Part shown: piece after piece, positions 50,728-64,000 of the stretch
Numbering within the stretch: the stretch's first letter is position 1
Layout of the letters: every line of letters begins with the position of its first letter
Source: Clarkia xantiana subsp. parviflora
Lineage: Eukaryota > Streptophyta > Magnoliopsida > Myrtales > Onagraceae
DNA: 64,000 nucleotides
Assembly: GCA_036873135.1 (NCBI GenBank)
Contig: JAPTYO010000057.1
Location: 94,001 to 158,000, forward strand
Direction: 5' to 3'
Made by a program: the position numbers and the translations under genes
The notes under the pieces: generated by a model
The model's database searches: none
What the model saw: only the letters and a program-made list of their open reading frames with translations
Told to the model about the DNA's origin: nothing

Positions 50728-51168
50728 ATCACCCTGCATAACGGATGTCCTCTGTTTAGACGACAATCCCATGATATGAATTCCTTTTATGGGTTCACTC
50801 TTTATAACGGATGTCCTCTATCTAGACAACAATCCCATGATATGAATTCCTTTTATGGGTTCACTCTTTATAACGAATGTCCTCTATCTAGACGACAATC
50901 CCATGGTACGGATTCCTTTTATGGGTTCACTCTGCATAACGGATGTCCTCTATCTAGACGACAATCCCATGATACGAATTCCTTTTATGGGTTCACTCTT
51001 TATAACGGATGTCCTCTGTCTAGACGACAATCCCATGGTACGAATTCCTTTTATGGGTTCACTCTGCATAACGGATGTCCTCTATCTAGACGACAATCCC
51101 ATGGTACGAATTCCTTTTATGGGTTCACTCTGCATAACGGATGTCCTCTATCTAGAAGACAATCCCAT
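50728..51168 (+). repeat. 66-bp tandem repeat, six units plus a 45-bp partial
   Basis: Units start at 50728, 50794, 50860, 50926, 50992, 51058 and 51124 (partial). Each contains ataacggatgtcctctatct and cgacaatcccatg. Because 66 is a multiple of 3 the array stays open and reads GFTLYNGCPLSRRQSHDMNS-type 22-residue repeats, but this looks like a by-product rather than a gene. Confidence 0.9.
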
Positions 51169-54100
51169 GAGAAAATTGGCCTAAATCGAAGATTTTTCCT
51201 TACTTACCATCACAGAAAACTTGGTGTTTATGATTCCGATATGAGAAATGGTTTCAACCATTCCAAGGTCTTATACGACGAGTTAGAATGCAAATAAAAC
51301 TGATTTCATAAAATATAGAGGTCCGAGTGAGGTTATATTGAAAAAATGAGAGAATTGGCCGAAATCGAAGATTTTTCCTTACTTACCATCACAGAAAACT
51401 TGGTGCTTATTATTCCGATATGAGAAATGGTTTCAACCATTCCACGGTCTTATATGACGAGTTAGAATGCAAATAAAACTGATTTCATCAAGAATAGAGG
51501 TCCGAGTGGGGTTATATTGAAAAAACGAGAAAATTGGCCGAAATCGAAGATTTTTCCTTACTTACCATCACAGAAAATTTGGTGCTTATGATTCCGATAT
51601 GAGAAATGGTTTCAATCATTCCACGGTCTTATACGACGAGTTAGAATGCAAATAAAACTGATTTCATAAAAAATAGAGGTCCGAGTGAGGTTATATTGAA
51701 AAAATGAGAAAATTGGCCGAAATCGAAGATTTTTCCTTACTTACCATCACAGAAAACTTGGTGCTTATGATTCCGATATGAGAAATGGTTTCAACCATTC
51801 CACGGTCTTATACGACGAGTTAGAATGCAAATAAAACTTATTTCATAAAAAATAGAGGTCCGAGTGAGGTTATATTGAAAAAATGAGAGAATTGGCCGAA
51901 ATCGAAGATTTTTCCTTACTTACCATCACAGAAAACTTGGTGCTTATGATTCCGATATGAGAAATGGTTTCAACCATCCCACGGTCTTATACGACGAGTT
52001 AGAATGCAAATAAAACTGATTTCATAAAAAATAGAGGTCCGAGTGAGGTTATATTGAAAAAATGAGAAAATTGGCCGAAATCGAAGATTTTTCCTTACTT
52101 ACCATCACAGAAAACTTGGTGCTTATGATTCCGATATGAGAAATGTTTTCAACCATTCCACGGTCTTATACGACGAGTTAGAATGCAAATAAAACTGATT
52201 TCATAAAAAATAGAGGTCCGAGTGAGGTTATATTGAAAAAATGAGAAAATCGGCCGAAATCGAAGATTTTTCCTTACTTACCATCACAGAAAATTTGGTG
52301 CTTATGATTCCGATATGAGAAATGTTTTCAACCATTCCACGGTCTTATACGACGAGTTAGAATGCAAATAAAACTGATTTCATAAAAAATAGAGGTCCGA
52401 GTGAGGTTATATTGAAAAAATGAGAAAATTGGCCGAAATCGAAGATTTTTCCTTACCCATCACAGAAAACTTGGTGCTTATGATTCCGATATGAGAAATG
52501 GTTTCAACCATTCCAAGGTCTTATACGACGAGTTAGAATGCAAATAAAACTGATTTCATAAAAAATAGAGGTCCGAGTGAGGTTATATTGAAAAAATGAG
52601 AAAATCGGCCGAAATCGAAGATTTTTCCTTACTTACCATCACAGAAAATTTGGTGCTTATGATTCCGATATGAGAAATGGTTTCAACCATTCCACGGTAT
52701 TATACGACGAGTTAGAATGCAAATAAAACTGATTTCATAAAAAATAGAGGTCCGAGTGAGGTTATATTGAAAAAATGAGAAAATCGGCCGAAATCGAAGA
52801 TTTTTCCTTACTTACCATCACAGAAAATTTGGTGCTTATGATTCCGATATGAGAAATGGTTTCAACCATTCCACGGTCTTATACGACGAGTTAGAATGCA
52901 AATAAAACTGATTTCATAAAAAATAGAGGTCCGAGTGAGGTTATATTGAAAAAATGAGAAAATTGGCCGAAATCGAAGATTTTTCCTTACTTACCATCAC
53001 AGAAAATTGGTGCTTATGATTCCGATATGAGAAATGGTTTCAACCATTCCACGGTCTTATACGACGAGTTAGAATGCAAATAAAACTGATTTCATAAAAA
53101 ATAGAGGTCCGAGTGAGGTTATATTGAAAAAATGAGAAAATGGCCGAAATCGAAGATTTTTCCTTACTTACCATCACAGAAAATTTGGTGCTTATGATTC
53201 CGATATGAGAAATGGTTTCAACCATTCCACGGTATTATACGACGAGTTAGAATGCAAATAAAACTGATTTCATAAAAAATAGAGGTCCGAGTGAGGTTAT
53301 ATTGAAAAAATGAGAAAATCGGCCGAAATCGAAGATTTTTCCTTACTTACCATCACAGAAAATTTGGTGCTTATGATTCCGATATGAGAAATGGTTTCAA
53401 CCATTCCACGGTCTTATACGACGAGTTAGAATGCAAATAAAACTGATTTCATAAAAAATAGAGGTCCGAGTGAGGTTATATTGAAAAAATGAGAAAATTG
53501 GCCGAAATCGAAGATTTTTCCTTACTTACCATCACAGAAAACTTGGTGCTTATGATTCCGATATGAGAAATGGTTTCAACCATTCCACGGTCTTATACGA
53601 CGAGTTAGAATGCAAATAAAACTGATTTCATAAAAAATAGAGGTCCGAGTGAGGTTATATTGAAAAAATGAGAAAATTGGCCGAAATCGAAGATTTTTCC
53701 TTACTTACCATCACAGAAAATTTGGTGCTTATGATTCCGATATGAGAAATGGTTTCAACCATTCCACGGTCTTATACGACGAGTTAGAATGCAAATAAAA
53801 CTGATTTCATAAAAAATAGAGGTCCGAGTGAGGTTATATTGAAAAAATGAGAAAATTGGCCGAAATCGAAGATTTTTCCTTACTTACCATCACAGAAAAC
53901 TTGGTGCTTATGATTCCGATATGAGAAATGGTTTCAACCATTCCACGGTCTTATACGACGAGTTAGAATGCAAATAAAACTGATTTCATAAAAAATAGAG
54001 GTCCGAGTGAGGTTATATTGAAAAAATGAGAAAATTGGCCGAAATCGAAGATTTTTCCTTACTTACCATCACAGAAAATTTGGTGCTTATGATTCCGATA

Positions 54101-57100
54101 TGAGAAATGGTTTCAACCATTCCACGGTCTTATACGACGAGTTAGAATGCAAATAAAACTGATTTCATAAAAAATAGAGGTCCGAGTGAGGTTATATTGA
54201 AAAAATGAGAAAATTGGCCGAAATCGAAGATTTTTCCTTACTTACCATCACAGAAAATTTGGTGCTTATGATTCCGATATGAGAAATGGTTTCAACCATT
54301 CCACGGTCTTATACGACGAGTTAGAATGCAAATAAAACTGATTTCATAAAAAATAGAGGTCCGAGTGAGGTTATATTGAAAAAATGAGAAAATTGGCCGA
54401 AATCGAAGATTTTTCCTTACTTACCATCACAGAAAACTTGGTGCTTATGATTCCGATATGAGAAATGGTTTCAACCATTCCACGGTCTTATACGACGAGT
54501 TAGAATGCAAATAAAACTGATTTCATAAAAAATAGAGGTCCGAGTGAGGTTATATTGAAAAAATGAGAAAATTGGCCGAAATCGAAGATTTTTCCTTACT
54601 TACCATCACAGAAAACTTGGTGCTTATGATTCCGATATGAGAAATGGTTTCAACCATTCCACGGTCTTATACGACGAGTTAGAATGCAAATAAAACTGAT
54701 TTCATAAAAAATAGAGGTCCGAGTGAGGTTATATTGAAAAAATGAGAAAATTGGCCGAAATCGAAGATTTTTCCTTACTTACCATCACAGAAAACTTGGT
54801 GCTTATGATTCCGATATGAGAAATGGTTTCAACCATTCCACGGTCTTATACGACGAGTTAGAATGCAAATAAAACTGATTTCATAAAAAATAGAGGTCCG
54901 AGTGAGGTTATATTGAAAAAATGAGAAAATTGGCCGAAATCGAAGATTTTTCCTTACTTACCATCACAGAAAATTGGTGCTTATGATTCCGATATGAGAA
55001 ATGGTTTCAACCATTCCACGGTCTTATACGACGAGTTAGAATGCAAATAAAACTGATTTCATAAAAAATAGAGGTCCGAGTGAGGTTATATTGAAAAAAT
55101 GAGAAAATTGGCCGAAATCGAAGATTTTTCCTTACTTACCATCACAGAAAACTTGGTGCTTATGATTCCGATATGAGAAATGGTTTCAACCATTCCACGG
55201 TCTTATACGACGAGTTAGAATGCAAATAAAACTGATTTCATAAAAAATAGAGGTCCGAGTGAGGTTATATTGAAAAAATGAGAAAATTGGCCGAAATCGA
55301 AGATTTTTCCTTACTTACCATCACAGAAAATTGGTGCTTATGATTCCGATATGAGAAATGGTTTCAACCATTCCACGGTCTTATACGACGAGTTAGAATG
55401 CAAATAAAACTGATTTCATAAAAAATAGAGGTCCGAGTGAGGTTATATTGAAAAAATGAGAAAATTGGCCGAAATCGAAGATTTTTCCTTACTTACCATC
55501 ACAGAAAACTTGGTGCTTATGATTCCGATATGAGAAATGGTTTCAACCATTCCACGGTCTTATACGACGAGTTAGAATGCAAATAAAACTGATTTCATAA
55601 AAAATAGAGGTCCGAGTGAGGTTATATTGAAAAAATGAGAAAATTGGCCGAAATCGAAGATTTTTCCTTACTTACCATCACAGAAAATTGGTGCTTATGA
55701 TTCCGATATGAGAAATGGTTTCAACCATTCCACGGTCTTATACGACGAGTTAGAATGCAAATAAAACTGATTTCATAAAAAATAGAGGTCCGAGTGAGGT
55801 TATATTGAAAAAATGAGAAAATTGGCCGAAATCGAAGATTTTTCCTTACTTACCATCACAGAAAACTTGGTGCTTATGATTCCGATATGAGAAATGGTTT
55901 CAACCATTCCACGGTCTTATACGACGAGTTAGAATGCAAATAAAACTGATTTCATAAAAAATAGAGGTCCGAGTGAGGTTATATTGAAAAAATGAGAAAA
56001 TTGGCCGAAATCGAAGATTTTTCCTTACTTACCATCACAGAAAACTTGGTGCTTATGATTCCGATATGAGAAATGGTTTCAACCATTCCACGGTCTTATA
56101 CGACGAGTTAGAATGCAAATAAAACTGATTTCATAAAAAATAGAGGTCCGAGTGAGGTTATATTGAAAAAATGAGAAAATTGGCCGAAATCGAAGATTTT
56201 TCCTTACTTACCATCACAGAAAACTTGGTGCTTATGATTCCGATATGAGAAATGGTTTCAACCATTCCACGGTCTTATACGACGAGTTAGAATGCAAATA
56301 AAACTGATTTCATAAAAAATAGAGGTCCGAGTGAGGTTATATTGAAAAAATGAGAAAATTGGCCGAAATCGAAGATTTTTCCTTACTTACCATCACAGAA
56401 AACTTGGTGCTTATGATTCCGATATGAGAAATGGTTTCAACCATTCCACGGTCTTATACGACGAGTTAGAATGCAAATAAAACTGATTTCATAAAAAATA
56501 GAGGTCCGAGTGAGGTTATATTGAAAAAATGAGAAAATTGGCCGAAATCGAAGATTTTTCCTTACTTACCATCACAGAAAACTTGGTGCTTATGATTCCG
56601 ATATGAGAAATGGTTTCAACCATTCCACGGTTATACGACGAGTTAGAATGCAAATAAAACTGATTTCATAAAAAATAGAGGTCCGAGTGAGGTTATATTG
56701 AAAAAATGAGAAAATTGGCCGAAATCGAAGATTTTTCCTTACTTACCATCACAGAAAATTGGTGCTTATGATTCCGATATGAGAAATGGTTTCAACCATT
56801 CCACGGTCTTATACGACGAGTTAGAATGCAAATAAAACTGATTTCATAAAAAATAGAGGTCCGAGTGAGGTTATATTGAAAAAATGAGAAAATTGGCCGA
56901 AATCGAAGATTTTTCCTTACTTACCATCACAGAAAATTTGGTGCTTATGATTCCGATATGAGAAATGGTTTCAACCATTCCACGGTCTTATACGACGAGT
57001 TAGAATGCAAATAAAACTGATTTCATAAAAAATAGAGGTCCGAGTGAGGTTATATTGAAAAAATGAGAAAATTGGCCGAAATCGAAGATTTTTCCTTACT

Positions 57101-60100
57101 TACCATCACAGAAAACTTGGTGCTTATGATTCCGATATGAGAAATGGTTTCAACCATTCCACGGTCTTATACGACGAGTTAGAATGCAAATAAAACTGAT
57201 TTCATAAAAAATAGAGGTCCGAGTGAGGTTATATTGAAAAAATGAGAAAATTGGCCGAAATCGAAGATTTTTCCTTACTTACCATCACAGAAAACTTGGT
57301 GCTTATGATTCCGATATGAGAAATGGTTTCAACCATCCCACGGTCTTATACGACGAGTTAGAATGCAAATAAAACTGATTTCATAAAAAATAGAGGTCCG
57401 AGTGAGGTTATATTGAAAAAATGAGAAAATTGGCCGAAATCGAAGATTTTTCCTTACTTACCATCACAGAAAACTTGGTGCTTATGATTCCGATATGAGA
57501 AATGGTTTCAACCATTCCACGGTCTTATACGACGAGTTAGAATGCAAATAAAACTGATTTCATAAAAAATAGAGGTCCGAGTGAGGTTATATTGAAAAAA
57601 TGAGAAAATTGGCCGAAATCGAAGATTTTTCCTTACTTACCATCACAGAAAACTTGGTGCTTATGATTCCGATATGAGAAATGGTTTCAACCATTCCACG
57701 GTCTTATACGACGAGTTAGAATGCAAATAAAACTGATTTCATAAAAAATAGAGGTCCGAGTGAGGTTATATTGAAAAAATGAGAAAATTGGCCGAAATCG
57801 AAGATTTTTCCTTACTTACCATCACAGAAAACTTGGTGCTTATGATTCCGATATGAGAAATGGTTTCAACCATTCCACGGTCTTATACGACGAGTTAGAA
57901 TGCAAATAAAACTGATTTCATAAAAAATAGAGGTCCGAGTGAGGTTATATTGAAAAAATGAGAAAATTGGCCGAAATCGAAGATTTTTCCTTACTTACCA
58001 TCACAGAAAACTTGGTGCTTATGATTCCGATATGAGAAATGGTTTCAACCATTCCACGGTCTTATACGACGAGTTAGAATGCAAATAAAACTGATTTCAT
58101 AAAAAATAGAGGTCCGAGTGAGGTTATATTGAAAAAATGAGAAAATTGGCCGAAATCGAAGATTTTTCCTTACTTACCATCACAGAAAACTTGGTGCTTA
58201 TGATTCCGATATGAGAAATGGTTTCAACCATTCCACGGTCTTATACGACGAGTTAGAATGCAAATAAAACTGATTTCATAAAAAATAGAGGTCCGAGTGA
58301 GGTTATATTGAAAAAATGAGAAAATTGGCCGAAATCGAAGATTTTTCCTTACTTACCATCACAGAAAACTTGGTGCTTATGATTCCGATATGAGAAATGG
58401 TTTCAACCATTCCACGGTCTTATACGACGAGTTAGAATGCAAATAAAACTGATTTCATAAAAAATAGAGGTCCGAGTGAGGTTATATTGAAAAAATGAGA
58501 AAATTGGCCGAAATCGAAGATTTTTCCTTACTTACCATCACAGAAAATTGGTGCTTATGATTCCGATATGAGAAATGGTTTCAACCATTCCACGGTCTTA
58601 TACGACGAGTTAGAATGCAAATAAAACTGATTTCATAAAAAATAGAGGTCCGAGTGAGGTTATATTGAAAAAATGAGAAAATTGGCCGAAATCGAAGATT
58701 TTTCCTTACTTACCATCACAGAAAACTTGGTGCTTATGATTCCGATATGAGAAATGGTTTCAACCATTCCACGGTCTTATACGACGAGTTAGAATGCAAA
58801 TAAAACTGATTTCATAAAAAATAGAGGTCCGAGTGAGGTTATATTGAAAAAATGAGAAAATTGGCCGAAATCGAAGATTTTTCCTTACTTACCATCACAG
58901 AAAATTTGGTGCTTATGATTCCGATATGAGAAATGGTTTCAACCATTCCACGGTCTTATACGACGAGTTAGAATGCAAATAAAACTGATTTCATAAAAAA
59001 TAGAGGTCCGAGTGAGGTTATATTGAAAAAATGAGAAAATTGGCCGAAATCGAAGATTTTTCCTTACTTACCATCACAGAAAACTTGGTGCTTATGATTC
59101 CGATATGAGAAATGGTTTCAACCATTCCACGGTCTTATACGACGAGTTAGAATGCAAATAAAACTGATTTCATAAAAAATAGAGGTCCGAGTGAGGTTAT
59201 ATTGAAAAAATGAGAAAATTGGCCGAAATCGAAGATTTTTCCTTACTTACCATCACAGAAAACTTGGTGCTTATGATTCCGATATGAGAAATGGTTTCAA
59301 CCATTCCACGGTCTTATACGACGAGTTAGAATGCAAATAAAACTGATTTCATAAAAAATAGAGGTCCGAGTGAGGTTATATTGAAAAAATGAGAAAATTG
59401 GCCGAAATCGAAGATTTTTCCTTACTTACCATCACAGAAAACTTGGTGCTTATGATTCCGATATGAGAAATGGTTTCAACCATTCCACGGTCTTATACGA
59501 CGAGTTAGAATGCAAATAAAACTGATTTCATAAAAAATAGAGGTCCGAGTGAGGTTATATTGAAAAAATGAGAAAATTGGCCGAAATCGAAGATTTTTCC
59601 TTACTTACCATCACAGAAAACTTGGTGCTTATGATTCCGATATGAGAAATGGTTTCAACCATTCCACGGTCTTATACGACGAGTTAGAATGCAAATAAAA
59701 CTGATTTCATAAAAAATAGAGGTCCGAGTGAGGTTATATTGAAAAAATGAGAAAATTGGCCGAAATCGAAGATTTTTCCTTACTTACCATCACAGAAAAT
59801 TGGTGCTTATGATTCCGATATGAGAAATGGTTTCAACCATTCCACGGTCTTATACGACGAGTTAGAATGCAAATAAAACTGATTTCATAAAAAATAGAGG
59901 TCCGAGTGAGGTTATATTGAAAAAATGAGAAAATTGGCCGAAATCGAAGATTTTTCCTTACTTACCATCACAGAAAACTTGGTGCTTATGATTCCGATAT
60001 GAGAAATGGTTTCAACCATTCCACGGTCTTATACGACGAGTTAGAATGCAAATAAAACTGATTTCATAAAAAATAGAGGTCCGAGTGAGGTTATATTGAA

Positions 60101-63100
60101 AAAATGAGAAAATTGGCCGAAATCGAAGATTTTTCCTTACTTACCATCACAGAAAATTGGTGCTTATGATTCCGATATGAGAAATGGTTTCAACCATTCC
60201 ACGGTCTTATACGACGAGTTAGAATGCAAATAAAACTGATTTCATAAAAAATAGAGGTCCGAGTGAGGTTATATTGAAAAAATGAGAAAATTGGCCGAAA
60301 TCGAAGATTTTTCCTTACTTACCATCACAGAAAATTGGTGCTTATGATTCCGATATGAGAAATGGTTTCAACCATTCCACGGTCTTATACGACGAGTTAG
60401 AATGCAAATAAAACTGATTTCATAAAAAATAGAGGTCCGAGTGAGGTTATATTGAAAAAATGAGAAAATTGGCCGAAATCGAAGATTTTTCCTTACTTAC
60501 CATCACAGAAAACTTGGTGCTTATGATTCCGATATGAGAAATGGTTTCAACCATTCCACGGTCTTATACGACGAGTTAGAATGCAAATAAAACTGATTTC
60601 ATAAAAAATAGAGGTCCGAGTGAGGTTATATTGAAAAAATGAGAAAATTGGCCGAAATCGAAGATTTTTCCTTACTTACCATCACAGAAAACTTGGTGCT
60701 TATGATTCCGATATGAGAAATGGTTTCAACCATTCCACGGTCTTATACGACGAGTTAGAATGCAAATAAAACTGATTTCATAAAAAATAGAGGTCCGAGT
60801 GAGGTTATATTGAAAAAATGAGAAAATTGGCCGAAATCGAAGATTTTTCCTTACTTACCATCACAGAAAACTTGGTGCTTATGATTCCGATATGAGAAAT
60901 GGTTTCAACCATTCCACGGTCTTATACGACGAGTTAGAATGCAAATAAAACTGATTTCATAAAAAATAGAGGTCCGAGTGAGGTTATATTGAAAAAATGA
61001 GAAAATTGGCCGAAATCGAAGATTTTTCCTTACTTACCATCACAGAAAACTTGGTGCTTATGATTCCGATATGAGAAATGGTTTCAACCATTCCACGGTC
61101 TTATACGACGAGTTAGAATGCAAATAAAACTGATTTCATAAAAAATAGAGGTCCGAGTGAGGTTATATTGAAAAAAATGAGAAAATTGGCCGAAATCGAA
61201 GATTTTTCCTTACTTACCATCACAGAAAACTTGGTGCTTATGATTCCGATATGAGAAATGGTTTCAACCATTCCACGGTCTTATACGACGAGTTAGAATG
61301 CAAATAAAACTGATTTCATAAAAAATAGAGGTCCGAGTGAGGTTATATTGAAAAAATGAGAAAATTGGCCGAAATCGAAGATTTTTCCTTACTTACCATC
61401 ACAGAAAACTTGGTGCTTATGATTCCGATATGAGAAATGGTTTCAACCATTCCACGGTCTTATACGACGAGTTAGAATGCAAATAAAACTGATTTCATAA
61501 AAAATAGAGGTCCGAGTGAGGTTATATTGAAAAAATGAGAAAATTGGCCGAAATCGAAGATTTTTCCTTACTTACCATCACAGAAAACTTGGTGCTTATG
61601 ATTCCGATATGAGAAATGGTTTCAACCATTCCACGGTCTTATACGACGAGTTAGAATGCAAATAAAACTGATTTCATAAAAAATAGAGGTCCGAGTGAGG
61701 TTATATTGAAAAAATGAGAAAATTGGCCGAAATCGAAGATTTTTCCTTACTTACCATCACAGAAAACTTGGTGCTTATGATTCCGATATGAGAAATGGTT
61801 TCAACCATTCCACGGTCTTATACGACGAGTTAGAATGCAAATAAAACTGATTTCATAAAAAATAGAGGTCCGAGTGAGGTTATATTGAAAAAATGAGAAA
61901 ATTGGCCGAAATCGAAGATTTTTCCTTACTTACCATCACAGAAAACTTGGTGCTTATGATTCCGATATGAGAAATGGTTTCAACCATTCCACGGTCTTAT
62001 ACGACGAGTTAGAATGCAAATAAAACTGATTTCATAAAAAATAGAGGTCCGAGTGAGGTTATATTGAAAAAAATGAGAAAATTGGCCGAAATCGAAGATT
62101 TTTCCTTACTTACCATCACAGAAAACTTGGTGCTTATGATTCCGATATGAGAAATGGTTTCAACCATTCCACGGTCTTATACGACGAGTTAGAATGCAAA
62201 TAAAACTGATTTCATAAAAAATAGAGGTCCGAGTGAGGTTATATTGAAAAAATGAGAAAATTGGCCGAAATCGAAGATTTTTCCTTACTTACCATCACAG
62301 AAAACTTGGTGCTTATGATTCCGATATGAGAAATGGTTTCAACCATTCCACGGTCTTATACGACGAGTTAGAATGCAAATAAAACTGATTTCATAAAAAA
62401 TAGAGGTCCGAGTGAGGTTATATTGAAAAAATGAGAAAATTGGCCGAAATCGAAGATTTTTCCTTACTTACCATCACAGAAAACTTGGTGCTTATGATTC
62501 CGATATGAGAAATGGTTTCAACCATTCCACGGTCTTATACGACGAGTTAGAATGCAAATAAAACTGATTTCATAAAAATAGAGGTCCGAGTGAGGTTATA
62601 TTGAAAAAATGAGAAAATTGGCCGAAATCGAAGATTTTTCCTTACTTACCATCACAGAAAACTTGGTGCTTATGATTCCGATATGAGAAATGGTTTCAAC
62701 CATTCCACGGTCTTATACGACGAGTTAGAATGCAAATAAAACTGATTTCATAAAAAATAGAGGTCCGAGTGAGGTTATATTGAAAAAATGAGAAAATTGG
62801 CCGAAATCGAAGATTTTTCCTTACTTACCATCACAGAAAATTTGGTGCTTATGATTCCGATATGAGAAATGGTTTCAACCATTCCACGGTCTTATACGAC
62901 GAGTTAGAATGCAAATAAAACTGATTTCATAAAAAATAGAGGTCCGAGTGAGGTTATATTGAAAAAATGAGAAAATTGGCCGAAATCGAAGATTTTTCCT
63001 TACTTACCATCACAGAAAACTTGGTGCTTATGATTCCGATATGAGAAATGGTTTCAACCATTCCACGGTCATACGACGAGTTAGAATGCAAATAAAACTG

Positions 63101-64000
63101 ATTTCATAAAAAATAGAGGTCCGAGTGAGGTTATATTGAAAAAATGAGAAAATTGGCCGAAATCGAAGATTTTTCCTTACTTACCATCACAGAAAATTGG
63201 GGCTTATGATTCCGATATGAGAAATGGTTTCAACCATTCCACGGTCTTATACGACGAGTTAGAATGCAAATAAAACTGATTTCATAAAAAATAGAGGTCC
63301 GAGTGAGGTTATATTGAAAAATGAGAAAATTGGCCGAAATCGAAGATTTTTCCTTACTTACCATCACAGAAAACTTGGTGCTTATGATTCCGATATGAGA
63401 AATGGTTTCAACCATTCCACGGTCTTATACGACGAGTTAGAATGCAAATAAAACTGATTTCATAAAAATAGAGGTCCGAGTGAGGTTATATTGAAAAAAA
63501 TGAGAAAATTGGCCGAAATCGAAGATTTTTCCTTACTTACCATCACAGAAAACTTGGTGCTTATGATTCCGATATGAGAAATGGTTCAACCATTCCACGG
63601 TCTTATACGACGAGTTAGAAGCAAATAAAACTGATTTCATAAAAAATAGAGGTCCGAGTGAGGTTATATTGAAAAAATGAGAAAATTGGCCGAAATCGAA
63701 GATTTTTCCTTACTTACCATCACAGAAAACTTGGTGCTTATGATTCCGATATGAGAAATGGTTTCAACCATTCCACGGTCTTATACGACGAGTTAGAATG
63801 CAAATAAAACTGATTTCATAAAAAATAGAGGTCCGAGTGAGGTTATATTGAAAAAAATGAGAAAATTGGCCGAAATCGAAGATTTTTCCTTACTTACCAT
63901 CACAGAAAAATTGGGTGCTTATGATTCCGAATGAGAAATGGTTTCAACCATCCCACGGTCTTATACGACGAGTTAGAATGCAAATAAAAACTGATTTCAT
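51169..64000 (+). repeat. 179-bp satellite array, about 72 head-to-tail monomers
   Basis: Monomers start with gagaaaattggccgaaatcg; starts at 51169, 51348, 51527 and 51706 give a period of 179 bp. Other landmarks are ccttacttaccatcacagaa, attccgatatgagaaatgg, ttatacgacgagttagaatg and atagaggtccgagtgaggtt. Three main variants differ after cacagaaaa: cttgg, tttgg and ttgg (the last 178 bp). All monomers have one orientation, no spacer and no coding. The first 15-18 copies are more varied than the interior, which is almost uniform. The array continues past the window end. Unit length is in the range of plant centromeric and subtelomeric satellites; location is not proven. Confidence 0.95.

Noticed and set aside
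50704..51297. 197-codon open frame with 22-residue repeats
   Set aside because: Arises because the repeat is 66 bp; it crosses into the satellite and has no supporting start context.
53040..53225. 61-codon open frames in the satellite (also at 63230)
   Set aside because: Present only in monomers that share a chance indel; the monomer is non-coding.
50728..64000. CRISPR-like direct repeats
   Set aside because: Units are contiguous with no unique spacers, and the DNA is plant nuclear.
51169..64000. CENP-B-box-like motif in the satellite
   Set aside because: Looked for the TTCG....A..CGGG pattern in the monomer and did not find it on either strand.

Overview
The window is nuclear DNA of a flowering plant, most likely a eudicot. 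Its genes have many short GT-AG introns and AT-rich spacers, and encode plant-specific families (UGT85-type glucosyltransferase, LRR-RLK subfamily II, EPFL peptide, class III peroxidase, SnRK2, LanC-like GCL). LTR-retrotransposon and DNA-transposon debris is abundant. Species cannot be named from sequence alone. All family names rest on reading the translations; no database search was run.

Layout. 1-22 kb is gene-rich: 3' part of mitochondrial SDH5 (+), a conserved plant protein with an apparent frameshift (-), a three-exon UGT85-like glycosyltransferase (+) whose first intron carries a 1-kb long-TIR element with a GC-rich core, an 11-exon LRR receptor kinase (-), an EPFL1-like secreted peptide (+), the C-terminal half only of an NSUN2/TRM4B-type tRNA m5C methyltransferase (-), and a class III peroxidase (PER17-like, +). 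22-29 kb is a decayed Ty1/copia element (-) followed by CACTA-like and Helitron-like debris. 29-31 kb is an F-box gene (+). 31.4-33.9 kb is a second, heavily decayed copia gag (+) split by a 970-bp solo LTR with a 5-bp target duplication. 34-36.4 kb is a complete nine-exon SnRK2 kinase (-) with one GC-AG intron. 36.4-43.4 kb has no convincing gene but holds MITEs, a LINE-like poly(A) end and a GC-rich island with a 34-nt poly-G run. 43.4-49.2 kb is a GCL1-like LanC gene (-) whose third coding exon is split by a hAT element carrying a second hAT-like element; a third lies in intron 2. From 49.6 kb a Ty3/gypsy integrase tail (+) leads through seven 66-bp repeats into about 72 head-to-tail copies of a 179-bp satellite that runs off the window end.

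How it fits together. The genes are independent nuclear loci, not an operon. RLK next to EPFL1-like, and NSUN2 next to PER17-like, match neighbour pairs I recall from Arabidopsis (At5g10290/At5g10310 and At2g22400/At2g22420), so the left half looks like ancestral gene order. The right half is repeat-dominated and grades into satellite, as at a pericentromeric or other heterochromatic boundary. The most notable points are the satellite array abutting the retrotransposon tail, the nested hAT insertion breaking GCL1, and the truncated but in-frame NSUN2 copy.
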